Position numbers and translations under genes: made by a program. Positions 11,287-23,565 of a stretch of DNA of 64,000 nt are shown here, piece after piece. The stretch covers positions 202,832,276-202,896,275 of the forward strand of contig NC_089492.1 in NCBI RefSeq assembly GCF_036850765.1. The letters run 5' to 3'. The notes under the pieces are model-generated. The model ran no database searches. It was given only the letters and a program-made list of their open reading frames with translations, and had not been told where the DNA came from. The stretch's first letter is position 1; each line of letters opens with the position of its first letter. This DNA comes from Saccopteryx bilineata. Its lineage: Eukaryota; Chordata; Mammalia; Chiroptera; Emballonuridae.

Positions 11287-11990
11287 CTGAGGAAAATGAA
11301 AAACAGTTAAAGTCAGCATGCTCCTAGTACAAAGCAACTAAAGATTTTTATGAATGAGGATTGTTGATCTTTGGGGACTTTTATACTCATTGAATTTCTT
11401 TAACATAATCTTACAAATTATAAAAAAAAATCATATGAATGACAAATTATTGGAGAGAAATTTTAGGACACATCTGCCTGAGGGTAAAATTATGGCTGAT
11501 ATCCTCAAAACCAAACATAGTAACTGATCTATTAGATGTTTATCAAATGAATGATTTAATGAGTGATGATCAAATATCAATTTCTGGTATACTTCAACCC
11601 ATGTTGGAAGTAGTAAACTGTAGGAACAAAATGAAGAGAAGCTACAAAGATAATGGAGGAATGATTAACATAGGACATAGGACACCTTGTTCAGTTAAGA
11701 AAAACTTCATTGACTGAATTTGCATAGTACAAATAAGACTTGCTATTTGTTTTTTGTAGAAACTCTGAAAACTACACATTACCTAAATGTAATTTGAAAA
11801 AGTCCTCACTGATCCAGAAATACATTGGTTTTGCCAATCACTAACTTACCTAAATGCAATTATTTGAAATAATTTACTAACATAAAATAATTACAAAGTG
11901 AATAAATATGTTAATCTAAAAGGAGAACATGATGAGGAAAGTTACATAAAAAAACTGGCTATTGTAAGAAATTATAAAAATGTTGTTCTA
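11287..11990. other. Start of intron 5, unique sequence
   Basis: AT-rich intron sequence next to exon 6. The open frames at 11439-11717 and 11898-12083 have no recognisable product. Confidence 0.45.
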
Positions 11991-13299
11991 GTTCAAGATG
12001 GCGATGTAAGAAGATACTCAACTCACTTCCCAAAGACACACCGAATCTACAGCTACGTATGGCAACAACTTCTTCTGAGGTGAAAAACAAAACCTAAAAA
12101 CTGGTGGAGTAGTCCCCTCACATCTGGCAAATGAGAGGGAAACCACATTGAAGTAGGTAGGAGAAGCTGAGACACAGTATCACCTGAAAACCCACCCCAG
12201 GCACAGCCACTCACAGTCTGGGAAGAACCCAAATCCTGGAGATTCTCTCTGAAGAATAAAGTGTTTGTGTCCCAAGTTTTAAGACCAGCACCTGAGATGA
12301 GCCTCCAAAACATCTGGCTTTGAAAATCAATAGGCCTTATCCCTACTAGACCCATGGGGCTAAGGTGAGCTCTAAAAAGGCTCACGTGCAGACTCATCCA
12401 TTCCAGGACTCAGTGCAGAAACAAATCTTAGAAAACACTTTGAAAAAGAATTATTTGCTAATTTTAAAGTATTAGTCTAAATGGCAGGGGGCTGCTGGGA
12501 TACTCTGGAGATGGAGGATCGTGGGTGCCATCTTCCTGTTCTCTAACACCTTTAGCCTGAGGGGCAGGCTTCTGATTTGGCACACTTACAGGGGACTATT
12601 GAGGTGGTCTCGAGAAATGGGCACAATTTTTATACTCTTTCTTTATTTTATTCCAGTTCACTGGTATCTTCCAGAAAAAAAACTCTATACCTTGTCATGT
12701 GTCTTGATTTCTGTGGTTGCTGTCAGGAGACACCTCTACATCTCCTGGCTCTGTTTCCCAGTGTGGTTTATACTTGCAGGTTCCAAAGGACTGTAACCAA
12801 GGGAGAAAGGGTTCTTAAACAACTACAACCGGACAGAGCCAAAGGAAGCAGACATAGGAGCTCAGTCTTTCTGTGAAAGATACCTATTGGTTTACCTTCA
12901 CATCTGCAACCTGAGGGGCAGGTTTCTAATTAAGTATATAAGGGTCCGCTGTAATCTTTTCCAGAGCCCTTCTAGGACAGGCACTATATTCATGCTGTTC
13001 CTTTGCCCCATTCCAGAGCACCAGTATCACTTGGAAAGGAATACAACACAACCATGAAAAATAAGGAAATCTCATCTTTTGTGATGGCATGGATGGACCT
13101 GGAGATTATTATACTAAGTGAAATAAGCCAGGCAGAGAAAGACAAATATCATATGATCTCACTTATATGTGGAATCTAATAAACAAAGTGAACTGAGGAA
13201 CAGAAGAAAGGCAGAGGCAGGGTCACAGGGAGCAGAGGGACAGCTGTCAGAGGGAAGGGGGATGAAGGGATGCGATCAGAGAAGGTGAAGGGATTAGTG

Positions 13300-13362
<63 letters not shown>

Positions 13363-13535
13363 CATAGATACAGATAACAGGACAGCAAATCCCAAGGGAA
13401 GGAGGGAGGGAGTTAAATAGAGGGGGGCAAAGGCAGGATAATCAGGGGCAAGGGGGTGAGGGTGACAAGTTTTATTGAGTGAGACACTTGAATCCATGTT
13501 AACACAATAAATTAAAATGAATAAAAAATTAATAA
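11991..13535 (+). mobile_element. Old L1 remnant, 5'UTR joined to 3' end
   Basis: It starts with an L1-type 5' word (caagatggcgatgtaagaag) followed by 5'UTR-like sequence to about 13030. It then jumps directly to ORF2 C-terminal and 3'UTR sequence (gatggcatggatggacctgg, aagtgaaataagccaggcag) and an A-rich tail. ORF1 and most of ORF2 are missing. A (TA)n run lies in the 3'UTR. Confidence 0.7.
13304..13361. repeat. (TA)n microsatellite, about 29 units
   Basis: Uninterrupted alternating TA for 58 bases inside an L1 3'UTR. It creates spurious YIYIYI reading frames. Confidence 0.97.
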
Positions 13536-16500
13536 AAAAGATGGCAGCATAGGAAGACTTCAGACTCACATCCTACAGTGGATACATCAAATATACACCT
13601 ACCTATAGAGTAATTCTCCTGAAGAACTGAGGGCTGATTGAACAGCTTTTACACAACAAAATAAAAGGGGCTATACAGAGAAGTGTAGAAGAGATGGAAA
13701 CATGGTAATCATATGAACACTATCCAGAGAAGGAGACCTGCAATAAGGACGAATATGTCTGAGGGGCCAACAGGCAGACCTGTTTACTTTGGGGCACAGA
13801 AAAAAAAAACCCAGCAGTTTAAAAACCACTTAGACTGTACGTTTAAAGAAAATAAAACATTTATTAATGACTAGGTGCCTGTTAATGTTTGGGGAACTGC
13901 AGGAACTCTCCAGGATCTGTGGGCACTCTCTGAGATCAGTGGTGCCAGCAAACACCATTGTTTATGTTTCCCCTCCTTAAAATAATGGGAGAAAAGCTCA
14001 CTTAGTACATGGGTTCTGGCGAGCCTGTAAGGCCTATACAGTAGGTCTTGGGGCCACCATGCAAGCTCTGAGTAGCCCTGACCAGTGACCACCCTAAGAC
14101 AAACCAGAGTCATGTTGCCAGGGTCATCTCAAGAAATGCCCACTGCAGCCCCAGACAGTTGGCTCCTCAAAGTTTCCAACAATTCCACTTTCTGGTGACC
14201 TCAGCCAACACCCACTATAGTTCCAGCTAACTAGCTCCCCAAAGCACTCAAGAGCATCATGTCCCAGGCTGCCTCAGCCAGAATCTGCTGTAACCTCAGG
14301 GAACCCCTCAAGCCCTGTACCTTGAACAACCTCAGCCTGCTGGAGCACCTTGAACAACCTCAGCCTGATGGAGCACCAGTCAGCCAGACACCCAGTTACT
14401 GCACAGATGTACCTCAGTTGACCATCCAAAACCACCCAACTCATGCAATCTACAGTGTAGTCGCTCCTACACAAAGTCACTCCTTCGAAATCAGGAGAGA
14501 TAGCTGTTTTATCAAACTCATAGAAGCAAACACAGAGAGAAAAGCAAAAGGAGAAGACAAAGGAAATATGTTCCCAAAAAAAAGAAAAACAGAAAAAAAA
14601 CACCCTAATAAAATAGAGATAAGTATTTTGCCTGATAAAGCACTCAAATTCTTTAAAGAAATAGAACAAAATATCATCATTTTTGTATGGAACCACAAAA
14701 GAACCTGAATAACCAAAGCAATTCTAAGATAAAAGACCAAAGTAAGGGTCACACTCCCTGACTTCAAATTATACTGCAGAGCTACAATAATCAAAACAGC
14801 ATGATATTGACAGAAAAACAAATACACAGACCAATGGAACAGAATTGAGAACCCCAAAATAAAACTACACATATGTAAGCAAATAATATTTGACAAAGGA
14901 ACCAAAAACATACAATAGAAAAAAAAGCATTTTTAATACATGATGTTGGGAAAACTGGAAAATGACATGCAAAAAGATAATAAATAAAACTACTATTTGT
15001 CCCACACCAAGAATTAACTCAAAATGAAAATCAAAGAGCTTACATATATGATCTGAAATAATAAATTAGTACATAGAAGAAAACTTATTGATTTTGGTAG
15101 CAGGGAATATTTTATGAATTTGACCTCAAAGGTAAGGGAAGTAAAGGCAAAAATAAATGAATGGGCCTACAACAAACTTAAAAGCTTCTGCACAGCCAAA
15201 CAAAACAAAACAAAATAAAAAGCCTTTAACAAAACAGAAAGGCAACCCACTGAATGGATGAAGATATTTGCAAACAACAGTACTGTAAGGGGTTAATATA
15301 AAAAATATATAAAGAACTCATACGACTTAATACCAAACAAACAGATCCAATTAAAAAAATGGCAAGAGATCAGACAGATACCTTTTTCCAAAAAGATATA
15401 CAAATGAACAACAGATATATGAAAAGATTCTCAACTTCACTAGCTATTAGAGAAATGCAAATCTAAACTACAACGAGATACCACCTCATATCTGTTAGAA
15501 AGGCTATTATCAAAAGGACAGGTAATAAGTGTTGGAGAGGTTATGAACAAAAAGAAACCCTCAATCACTGCCAGTGGAAATGTAAACTGGTGCAGTGAGT
15601 ATGGAAAACAGCATGGAGGTTCACCAAAAAATTAAAAATAGAGTTACCATAGGACAGAGCAATTTCTCTTCTATTTACCCGAAAACTTCAAAGATATTTA
15701 TTCATAAAGATGTATGTACCCCTTTGTTCATTGCAGCATTATTCATGATAACCAAAACAAAGAGACAACTAAAGTGTCCTTCACTAGATGATTTGATAAA
15801 AAGAGATGTGATATACAGTATATAAATTGAAATGATATTCAACCATAAGAAAAAATGAAATAATGCTATTTGTGACAACATGGGTGGGCCTTGAAAATAT
15901 TATACTAAGCTAAATGAGTCAATCAGAAAATGATAGGAACCATATCACTTCACTCATATGTTATATATAAAAGTAAAACGCATAGACACAGATGACAATA
16001 TGGTGGTTACCAGAGGGAAGGGAAGAGGTAGTAAGGGGTAAATGGGGCCAAATATATGGTGACTGAATATGATTTGACTTTGAATGGTGAGCACACAATT
16101 CAATACATAGGTCAAGCATCATAGAAATGTACACTTAAAACCTATAAGATCCGCCTGACCAGGCAGTGGCACAGTGGATAGAGCGTCGGATTGGGATGCA
16201 GAGGACTCAGGTTCGAAACCCCAAAGTTGCCAGCTTGAGTGCAGGCTCATCTGGTTTGAGCAAGGTTCACCAGCTTGAGCCCAAGGTCATTGGCTTGAGC
16301 AAGGGGTCCCTTGGTCTGCCGCAACCCCTAGTCAAGGCACATATGAGAAATCAATCAATGAACAACTAAGGTGCCGCAATGAAGAATTGATGCTTCTCAT
16401 CTCTCTCCCTTCCTGTCTGTCTGTCCTTATCTGTCCCTCTCTCTGTCTCTCTCTCACTCTCTTTTTATCTCTGTCACAAAAAAACAACAAAACCTTATAA

Positions 16501-16550
16501 GATCTTATTAACTAATGTCACCCAATAAATTTAATAAAAAATAACCGATT
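13536..16550 (+). mobile_element. Old L1 remnant with 5' end, internally deleted
   Basis: A second L1 5' terminus (aagatggcagcataggaag) follows the previous element's tail. 5'UTR sequence runs to about 14540. A short A-rich patch then leads into the distal ORF2 (gaaatagaacaaaatatcat at 14660; accaatggaacagaattg at 14831). The 3'UTR is reached near 16150. A type 3 SINE splits the 3'UTR (16152-16490). The L1 tail resumes at 16505 with caataaatttaataaaaaat. All frames are broken. Confidence 0.75.
16152..16490 (+). mobile_element. tRNA-headed bat SINE (type 3), with target duplication
   Basis: It has a head 'gcctgaccaggcagtggcac', B-box 'aggttcgaaacc', several 'gcttgag' blocks, the 'aatgaacaactaaggtgccg' and 'gatgcttctcatctctctcc' body and a CT-rich 3' part. 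Flanking copies are aacctataagatc (16139-16151) and aaccttataagatc (16491-16504), an imperfect target duplication. It is inserted in the 3'UTR of the older L1. Confidence 0.9.
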
Positions 16551-16967
16551 AGTGATTCAGAAGAAGGAATAGTGGATGTCACCCAATAAAACAAAACAAA
16601 AAAAATGTTCTGTAAAATAAGGATAGTTAATGGAACCTCTGGGAAAATGTCAGATGCATTAATATTCACTTTATAGGATTTCCAGAAGAATAGAAAAGAA
16701 CAGGAAATTCTTTAAAAAAAAAAAATGGCTGAAAACTTTCCAATAATCTGGGAAAGGAAATAGAGAACTAGGTCCAGGAAACATAAAGAGTTCCAAATAA
16801 GATAAATCAAGAAATATTTACACCAAGACATATTGCATACATTGCAAAAGTTAGGAGAAACGCTTGAAAACAGCAGAAGGAAACAACTAGTAACATACAA
16901 GGGAAATCCATAAGGTTATCTGGCAATTTTTCAACAGAAACTTTATAGGCCATAAAGTCAGAGACAG

Positions 16968-17397
16968 GATTTATTTATTTGTTTATTTATTTATTTATTT
17001 ATCTATTTATTTATGTGTGTGAGAGAGATAGACAGACAGGTACAGACAAATAGGAAAGGCGAAAGATGAGAAGCATCAATTCTTTGTTGCGGCACCTTAG
17101 TTGTTCATTGATTGCTTTTTCATATGTGCTTTGACTGGGAAGCTCCAGTTGAGACAATGATGCCTTGCTCAAGCTAAGGATTTTGGGCTTAAAACCAGCA
17201 ACCTTTGGGCTCAAGCCAGTGACCATGGGGTCATGTCCATTATACCACACTCAAGTCAGCTACCCTGTGCTCAAGCTGCTGAGCCTATACTCAAGCCAGA
17301 TGAGCCCTCACTCAAGCCGGAGACCTCAAGATTTCAATCCTGTGTCCTCAGCATCACAGGCCACTACTCTATCTACTCTGCTACCATATGGTCTGTC
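16968..17397 (-). mobile_element. tRNA-headed bat SINE (type 3), reverse
   Basis: In reverse orientation it has the 'gagaagcatcaattctttgttgcggcacc', 'tgttcattgattgcttt' and repeated 'ctcaagc' blocks, ending in a degenerate tRNA head near 17397. Poly(T)-rich (tttatttattt) at the left. Possible target duplication gagacag/aagacag. Older than the copy at 16152. Confidence 0.8.
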
Positions 17398-18750
17398 GAA
17401 GACAGTATATATTTAAATTACTGAATGGAAAGAGCTTACAACACAGAATACTGGCAAGGTTAACATTCAGAATTGGAAGAGAACGAGTTTCCCAAAAAAG
17501 CAAAAACTGAAACAGTTCATCATCCCTAAATTGCTTTATGTGGAAAATTTAAGGCCATAATCAGAAATTTTAAAATTACAGGAAATAAAAAGATACATAA
17601 ATACAGGCAAATATATAGTAAAGGCTGTAGATCAGACACTTAAAAAGCTAGTATGAAGGTTAAAAGTCAAAGCAAAATGAAATGTAAATATAAGTAGTTA
17701 GGAAATATACAGAACAAAAAGATTTGAAACATCATGTTGAAAACAAAGTGTGGAGGGTGAATAAAAATGTATTATTTTAAGAATATGTTCCAACTTAAAT
17801 GCCTATCAGCTTACAATAGGCTGCTACCTATATACATACATAAATAAAATATATGTATGTATATATGTTGATGAGTTGCGTATATATATAAATGTATATA
17901 TATGAATGTCATTGATAACAAGTAAAAGAACCTACAAAACATGCAAAATAAAGAGAAAGGAACCCAACATAACAGTAAAGGAAAGCAACAAATCACAGGA
18001 AAAGAAACCAAAAAATGATGAAAGGAACAGGAAAAAACTACAAAAACCACCAAAAAAAATGAAAAAAATTGTAATAAATACATACCTATCAATAATGACT
18101 TTAAATATAAGTGGACTAAATACTCCAATAAAGGGGCATAGGATGGCTGAATGAATAAAAAACTAAGACCCATGTAATGCTGCCCACAAGAGACTCACTT
18201 AGGATGGAAAGACACATACAGACTATAAGGGAAGGATGAAAAATGGTATTCCATGCAAGTAAAAATGAAGAATGCTGGTGTAGCAAAATTCATAAAAACA
18301 AAATAAACTTTAAAACAAAGACTATAAAAGGATACAAAAAGGGCAGTACAAAATGATAAAGGGGTCAATCCAAGAATATAAAATATTCACTAATATTTAC
18401 ACATCCAACATAGAAGCACATTAATATAGTCAGAAAATATTAACAGACACAAAAGAAGCAATTGTCAGCATAACAATAATAAAAGAAGATTTTAATAACT
18501 CACTTAAATCAATGAATAGATACAGAAAATCAATAAGGAAACATTGTTCTTAAACAAACAAACAAAAAAATTAACCAGATGGACGTAATAGTTATTTGCA
18601 TAAGATTTTATCTAAAGCATGTATAATTAACATTCTTTCAGGTGCATATGGAACATTCTTCAAGATAGATTTCATGTTAGGCCACTAAATTAACAAAAAA
18701 TTTAAGCAGAAAATAAAAACTATCTTGAGACAAATAAAAATAAAAATACG

Positions 18751-19190
18751 GCCCTGGCCGGTTGGCTCAGTGGTAGAGCATTGGCCTGGGGTGCAGAAGT
18801 CTCGGGTTTGATCCTGGCCAGGGCACACAGGAGAAGTGCCCATCTGCTTCTCCACCCCTCCCCCTCTCCTTCTCTGTCTCTCTCTTCCCCTCCTGCAGCC
18901 AAGGCTCCATTGGAGCAATGTTGGCCCAGGCACTGAGGATAGCTCCATGGCCTCTGCCTCAGGTGCTAGAATGGCTCTGGTTGTGACAGAACAACACCCC
19001 AGATGGGCAGAGCATCACCCCCTGGTGGGCATGCTGCGACAGAGCAACGCCTCAGATGAGCAGAACATCGCCCCCTGGTGGGCATGCCGAGTGGATCCCG
19101 GTAAGGCGCATGCGGGAGTCTGACTGTCTCTCTGTTTCCAACTTCAGGAAAAAAAAAAGTAAATAAATAAAAAATAAAAATAAAATAAAA
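18751..19190 (+). mobile_element. Long tRNA-headed bat SINE (type 1), complete, with internal duplication
   Basis: It starts gccctggccggttggctcag (tRNA head with A-box) and has a B-box gggtttgatcc. The body matches the other type 1 copies. The block around 'cagatgggcagagcatc...ccccctggtgggcatgc' is present twice with a period of about 54 bases (19000-19090). A-rich tail. The flanks share ataaaaatac. Confidence 0.92.
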
Positions 19191-20028
19191 ATACAACTCT
19201 CCAAAATCTATAAGATGTGATAAAAGCAGTTCTATGAGAGAAGTTCATAGCTATGCAAGCCTACCTCAAGAAACAAGAAAAATTCACAATAACTTATCTA
19301 ACTCCACACTTAAAGAAATTAGAAAAAGAAGAACAAACAAAACTCAAGGTTGGTAAAAGGAAAGAAATAATAAAGATCAGAGTGGTAACAAACAAAAAAG
19401 AATATAAAAGATCAATGAAATAAAAACTGGTTCTTTGAAGAGATAAACAAAATTGATAAACCATAAACCAGACTCATAAAAAAAAAAAAAAAAGAAGGAA
19501 AGATGGCCCAAATAAATCAAAGTAGAGATGAAACAGAAGAAATTACAACTGACACCAAAGAAATGAAAATAATTATATAAGAATCCCATGAACAACACCC
19601 ATTTAGATTTAAAACACTCATTAGAATGGGTATAGAAGAAAGGTAGCCAACCAGCTAATATCATACTAAATAGTGAAAAACTGAAGGCTTTTCTTTTAAA
19701 ACTAGAAACAAGACAAGGCTGCCCACTCTTTCCACTCACTCTTATTCAACATAGTTCTGGAAGTTTTAGCCAGAGCAATTACACAAGAAAAAGAAATAAA
19801 AGGTATTCATATTAGGAAGAAGTAAAGGTCTCACTTTTTGAAGATGACATGAGCCTGTACATAGAAAACCCAAACACTTCACAAAAAAACCATTAGACAC
19901 AGTAAACCAATACAGTAAAGTTGTAGGATACAAACTCAATATACAAAAGTCTATTGTTTTCCTATATGCCAACAATAAAACTTCAGAATATGAACTAAAA
20001 AAACACACCACAAAACAATTACTTTATA

Positions 20029-20724
20029 TGGGTCAAATATGTTTGCAAATATAATGTATATGTTTTCTTGCTTATAGTTTGCATTGGGTGTCAAGGACAG
20101 GCTGTAAGCTGGCAGGGTCCTTATAGCCTAAGGCTTAGTTTTATGACTAAGCCTTTCTCACCCTTCTGATACTAAAATCTTCTCAACACTAAGCTTTTCC
20201 CCACACCCTTGACTGTTGCATAATGTGGGGTGGTGCACTCTTATTAGGAATCCCATTTAAGCCTCAGATAAGTGGCTTTGTATCAGAGACTTTCTTATTG
20301 GCTTAAAGGCTTTAATTTCTACACTATAAAGTAAGAGAGACCAGGGGGGCTCTCTCTCTCAGTTCCTGAAATTAGCATTTCAGAGGAGAGGCAGCCAAGA
20401 TGACAGAGTGCTAAAGGAGAAGCCAATTTGTGCAGAGTTTGTGCAGAGATAAGGAGATGGGAAACAGAGGTGAATAAGGCTGGTGAGGTAGAAACCTTTG
20501 ACTCTAGGAATACTCGGATGAGTCAGTGGCTTTGAGAGCCCTGAATGGAAAGAGAAGTGTTTTCCCCACTGTGTGCATTTTCTCACCCACTTGGTGCAAG
20601 CTAGGATTAAAGGTAATGGCCCACCAGTTCTTGGCTCTCTTGTTTCATTACCGTCTGTCTGAATCAAACCTGAACCTGTGTTGGCCAGGAGGCTGTGATG
20701 GTGGCCGCAGCTACTGGTTTTACA
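20029..20724 (+). mobile_element. Solo LTR inside an L1 (696 bp)
   Basis: The segment starts TGGGTCAAAT and ends TTTTACA. It interrupts an L1 whose sequence resumes directly (acaattgcaaaaaataataaaa). Flanks ctttata (20022-20028) and ctttaca (20725-20731) look like a 7-base or shorter target duplication with one change. A TATAAA at 20325-20330 and an attaaa near 20614 fit plus-strand U3-R-U5 order. No internal retroviral sequence, so a solo LTR formed by recombination. Family not identified. Confidence 0.75.
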
Positions 20725-21112
20725 CTTTACAATTGCAAAAAATAATAAAAAAATACCTAAGAAAAAAAATTAACAAAAGATATGAAAGACCAATATACTG
20801 AAAACTACAAAGTATTAGCTAAAAAAATTGAAAAAGACACAATAAAATAGAAAAAATATTCTATGTTCATGATTGGAAAACCAACACAAATGGCCACATT
20901 ACCCAAAGCAATGTACAAATACAATGCAATCCCCATTAAAATACTAATGTCATTTTTTAAAGAAATAGAACAAAAAATCACCTGGTTTGTATGGAAAATA
21001 CCCGAATAGCCAAAGTTATTCTGAGGAGAAAGAAAGAAGCTGAAGGTATCATACTACCTGACTCAATTATACTATTGGGCCATGATAATCAAAACAGCAT
21101 GGTATTGTGATG

Positions 21113-21775
21113 TGCAAGAGGGACAGTATAGTGTTGCAATTACAGACGGATGTTAGGGGAAAATGTACTATGATTAATAACAATGAAAAATAAAGCAAAA
21201 TAAAAAGGGGTTTAAACTTATGTAACCTAAAGTAGAATAAAAAAAAAGAATCAATGCAACAATGAGCTATACATCACCAGACCAAAGAACATCAGCCTGG
21301 GTTCTAGAATAATAGCTAATTAAAAAAATAGACTTAAAAAAGAGAATTATGAGTAGGTACAAATCTCACCAAATCATGGAGAAACACACCACCAGACTGG
21401 GAAGTGTCAGCCTGGATGACGCCAAAGTCGGCCACCCACCTTGCACATCAACAAGGAAGAGTTCTCTAGAGCTTCAGTGGTGCTCTGAGACCCTAACCTT
21501 TTTTATGGGAAAATCTTGGCTGGAGGCTATTGCACAAGGGCTCTTCACAGCATGTTGTCTAGGAATAAAGAAAGGTCACCACATTCTGGAATAATTAACT
21601 AAGCCAGCAATTAAGTAATAAGAATATCCACCCTGGTTTCTAGGGAAACTGCAGAAGGACATCTTATTCCACCCTGAGTACATGATTCAGTCATTCCTGT
21701 AACCATTCTTTGTGACCCTTATTGTTCAAGTTCAATTTAGTTCAAATTCATGTATTTTTTTTATATATTGTTTGA
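21113..21775. mobile_element. Unidentified 660-bp insertion in L1 ORF2
   Basis: L1 sequence stops at ...cagcatggtattg and resumes at gacagaaaaacagacatac, so about 660 bases were inserted. The insert starts tgatgtgcaagaggg and shows no poly(A) and no coding signal. It could be a solo LTR of an old family, but I cannot name it and cannot fix a clear target duplication. Confidence 0.5.
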
Positions 21776-22467
21776 CAGAAAAACAGACATACAGACCAAT
21801 GGAACAGAATCAAGAGCCCAAAAATAAAACCACATGTACATGAGCAAATAATTTTTGACAAAGGAGCCAAAAGCACATAATAGAGAAAATAAAGCCTCTC
21901 AATAATGGGAGAAAGGCACACGCAAAAGAATGAAACTTAACTACACTTAGTTACCATGCACAAAAATTAATTCAAAATGAAATAAAGACCTAAACATAAG
22001 ATATGAAACAAGAGATTACACAGAAGAAAACAGGTGCTAAACTTATGGACCTTGCCCACAGAGAATAACTTATGAATTTGACCCCAAAGGCAAGGGAAGT
22101 AAAGGCAACAATAAATAAATAGAACTATATCAAACTAAAAAGCTTCTGCATAGCAAAAGAAATCAACAACAAAACAAAAAGGCAGCCAACCAAATGAGAG
22201 AGGGTATTTGCAAACAACAGCTCCAATAAGGGATTAACATTTAAATTATACAAGGAACTCACAAAGATCAGCAACAAACAAGCAAACAACCAAATTAAAA
22301 AATGGGAAGAGGAAATGAATAGACACTTCTTCCAAGAAGATATACAAATGACCAACAGATATATGAAAAAATACTCATCTTCACTAGCTATTAAAGAAAT
22401 GCAAATCAAAAGTGTAATAAGATACCACCTCACACCTATTAAATTTACTATTAAGAAGATAGGAACT

Positions 22468-22842
22468 CGTCGGCCTAGTGTGCAGAGGACCCGGGTTTGA
22501 TTCCCGGCCAGGGCACATAGGAGAAGCGCCCATTTGCTTCTCCACCCCTCCGCCGCGCGCTTTCCCTCTCTGTCTCTCTCTTCCCCTCCCACAGCCAAGG
22601 CTCCATTGGAGCAAAGATGGCCCGGGCGCTGGGGATGGCTCTGTGGCCTCTGCCCCAGGCGCTAGAGTGGCTCTGGTCGCAACATGGCGACCCCCAGGAT
22701 GGGCAGAGCATCACCCCCTGGTGGGCAGAGCATCGCCCCTGGTGGGCGTGCCGGGTGGATCCCGGTCGGGCGCATGCGGGAGTCTGTCTGACTGTCTCTC
22801 CCTGTTTCTAGCTTCAGAAAAATGAAAAAAAAAAAAAAAAAG
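22468..22842 (+). mobile_element. Long tRNA-headed bat SINE (type 1), perfect target duplication
   Basis: The 15-base word aagaagataggaact occurs at 22453-22467 and 22843-22857. The SINE starts within the tRNA head (cgtcggcctagtgtgcag), so it is 5'-truncated by about 30 bases. It has many CpGs and a pure A tail, so it is relatively young. A 26-base block (gatgggcagagcatc...ctggtgggc) is doubled. Confidence 0.95.
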
Positions 22843-23565
22843 AAGAAGATAGGAACTTACAAGTGGCAGAGAGGCTGTAGTGAAAAAAGAACTCTCATTC
22901 ACTGCTGGTGGGAATACAAACTGGTACAGATGTTGTAGAAGAATGTGTGGTGGTTCCTCAAAAAATTAAGAATAGAACTACCATATGACCTGGTAATCCC
23001 TCTATTGGGTAGCTACCCCAAAAAAACTTGAAAACATTAATGCATAAAGACACATGCACCCCCATTTATTGCCGCATTATTCACAGTGGCCAAGACATGG
23101 AAACAACCAAAGTATTCTTCAATTGAGGATCAGATAAAGAAGCTTTGGTACATATATACAATGGAATACTACTCAGCCATAAGAAATGATGACATATTGC
23201 TATTTACAACAACAACATGGATGGACCTTGAGAACATTATATTGAGTGAAATAAGTAAATCAGAAAAAGCTAAGAACCATATGATTTCACACACAGGCGG
23301 GATATAAAAACTGAGATTCATGGACATAGATAAAAGTGAAGTGGTTACCAAGGTGGGGGAGGTTGTGGGAAAAGGAGTAGGAGGAGGGGAGTAAGGAGGA
23401 ACAAGTATGTGGTGACAAAGAGTGATTTGACTTTGGATGACGGGAACACAAACAAGGTGGAGGTTAGTGGTGCTGAACATTGTGTTCTCAAAAATCCATG
23501 TATAACTTTTGACTCCCTAAAATTTAAATGCTAAAAACCTACTGTTCAATTAATCTATAACAGGG

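Larger units (their letters stand above)
16600..20028 (+). mobile_element. Old L1 remnant, ORF1 end and first part of ORF2
   Basis: ORF1-like sequence runs from about 16600 (gaaaactttccaataatctg). ORF2 starts near 18060 with the endonuclease N-terminus (SIMTLNISGLNTPIKGHRMA in a short frame). RT-region sequence runs to the LTR at 20029. Many stops and indels. Interrupted by SINEs at 16968-17397 and 18751-19190. The same L1 continues past the LTR at 20732. Confidence 0.75.
20732..23565 (+). mobile_element. Old L1 remnant, distal ORF2 and 3'UTR (continuation)
   Basis: Continues the L1 split by the solo LTR. Words such as aatgcaatccccattaaaat, aaaacagcatggtattg and gaccaatggaacagaatcaa are standard distal ORF2. 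The end has aatggaatactactcagcca and the 3'UTR. Two more insertions split it: 21113-21775 and the SINE 22468-22842. Not coding. Confidence 0.8.

Noticed and set aside
13176..13569. Minus-strand frames with YIYIYI runs
   Set aside because: Artefact of the TA microsatellite in an L1 3'UTR.
22125..22902. Frames of 60-157 codons crossing a SINE and L1
   Set aside because: They join SINE sequence with unrelated L1 flank and have no conserved product.
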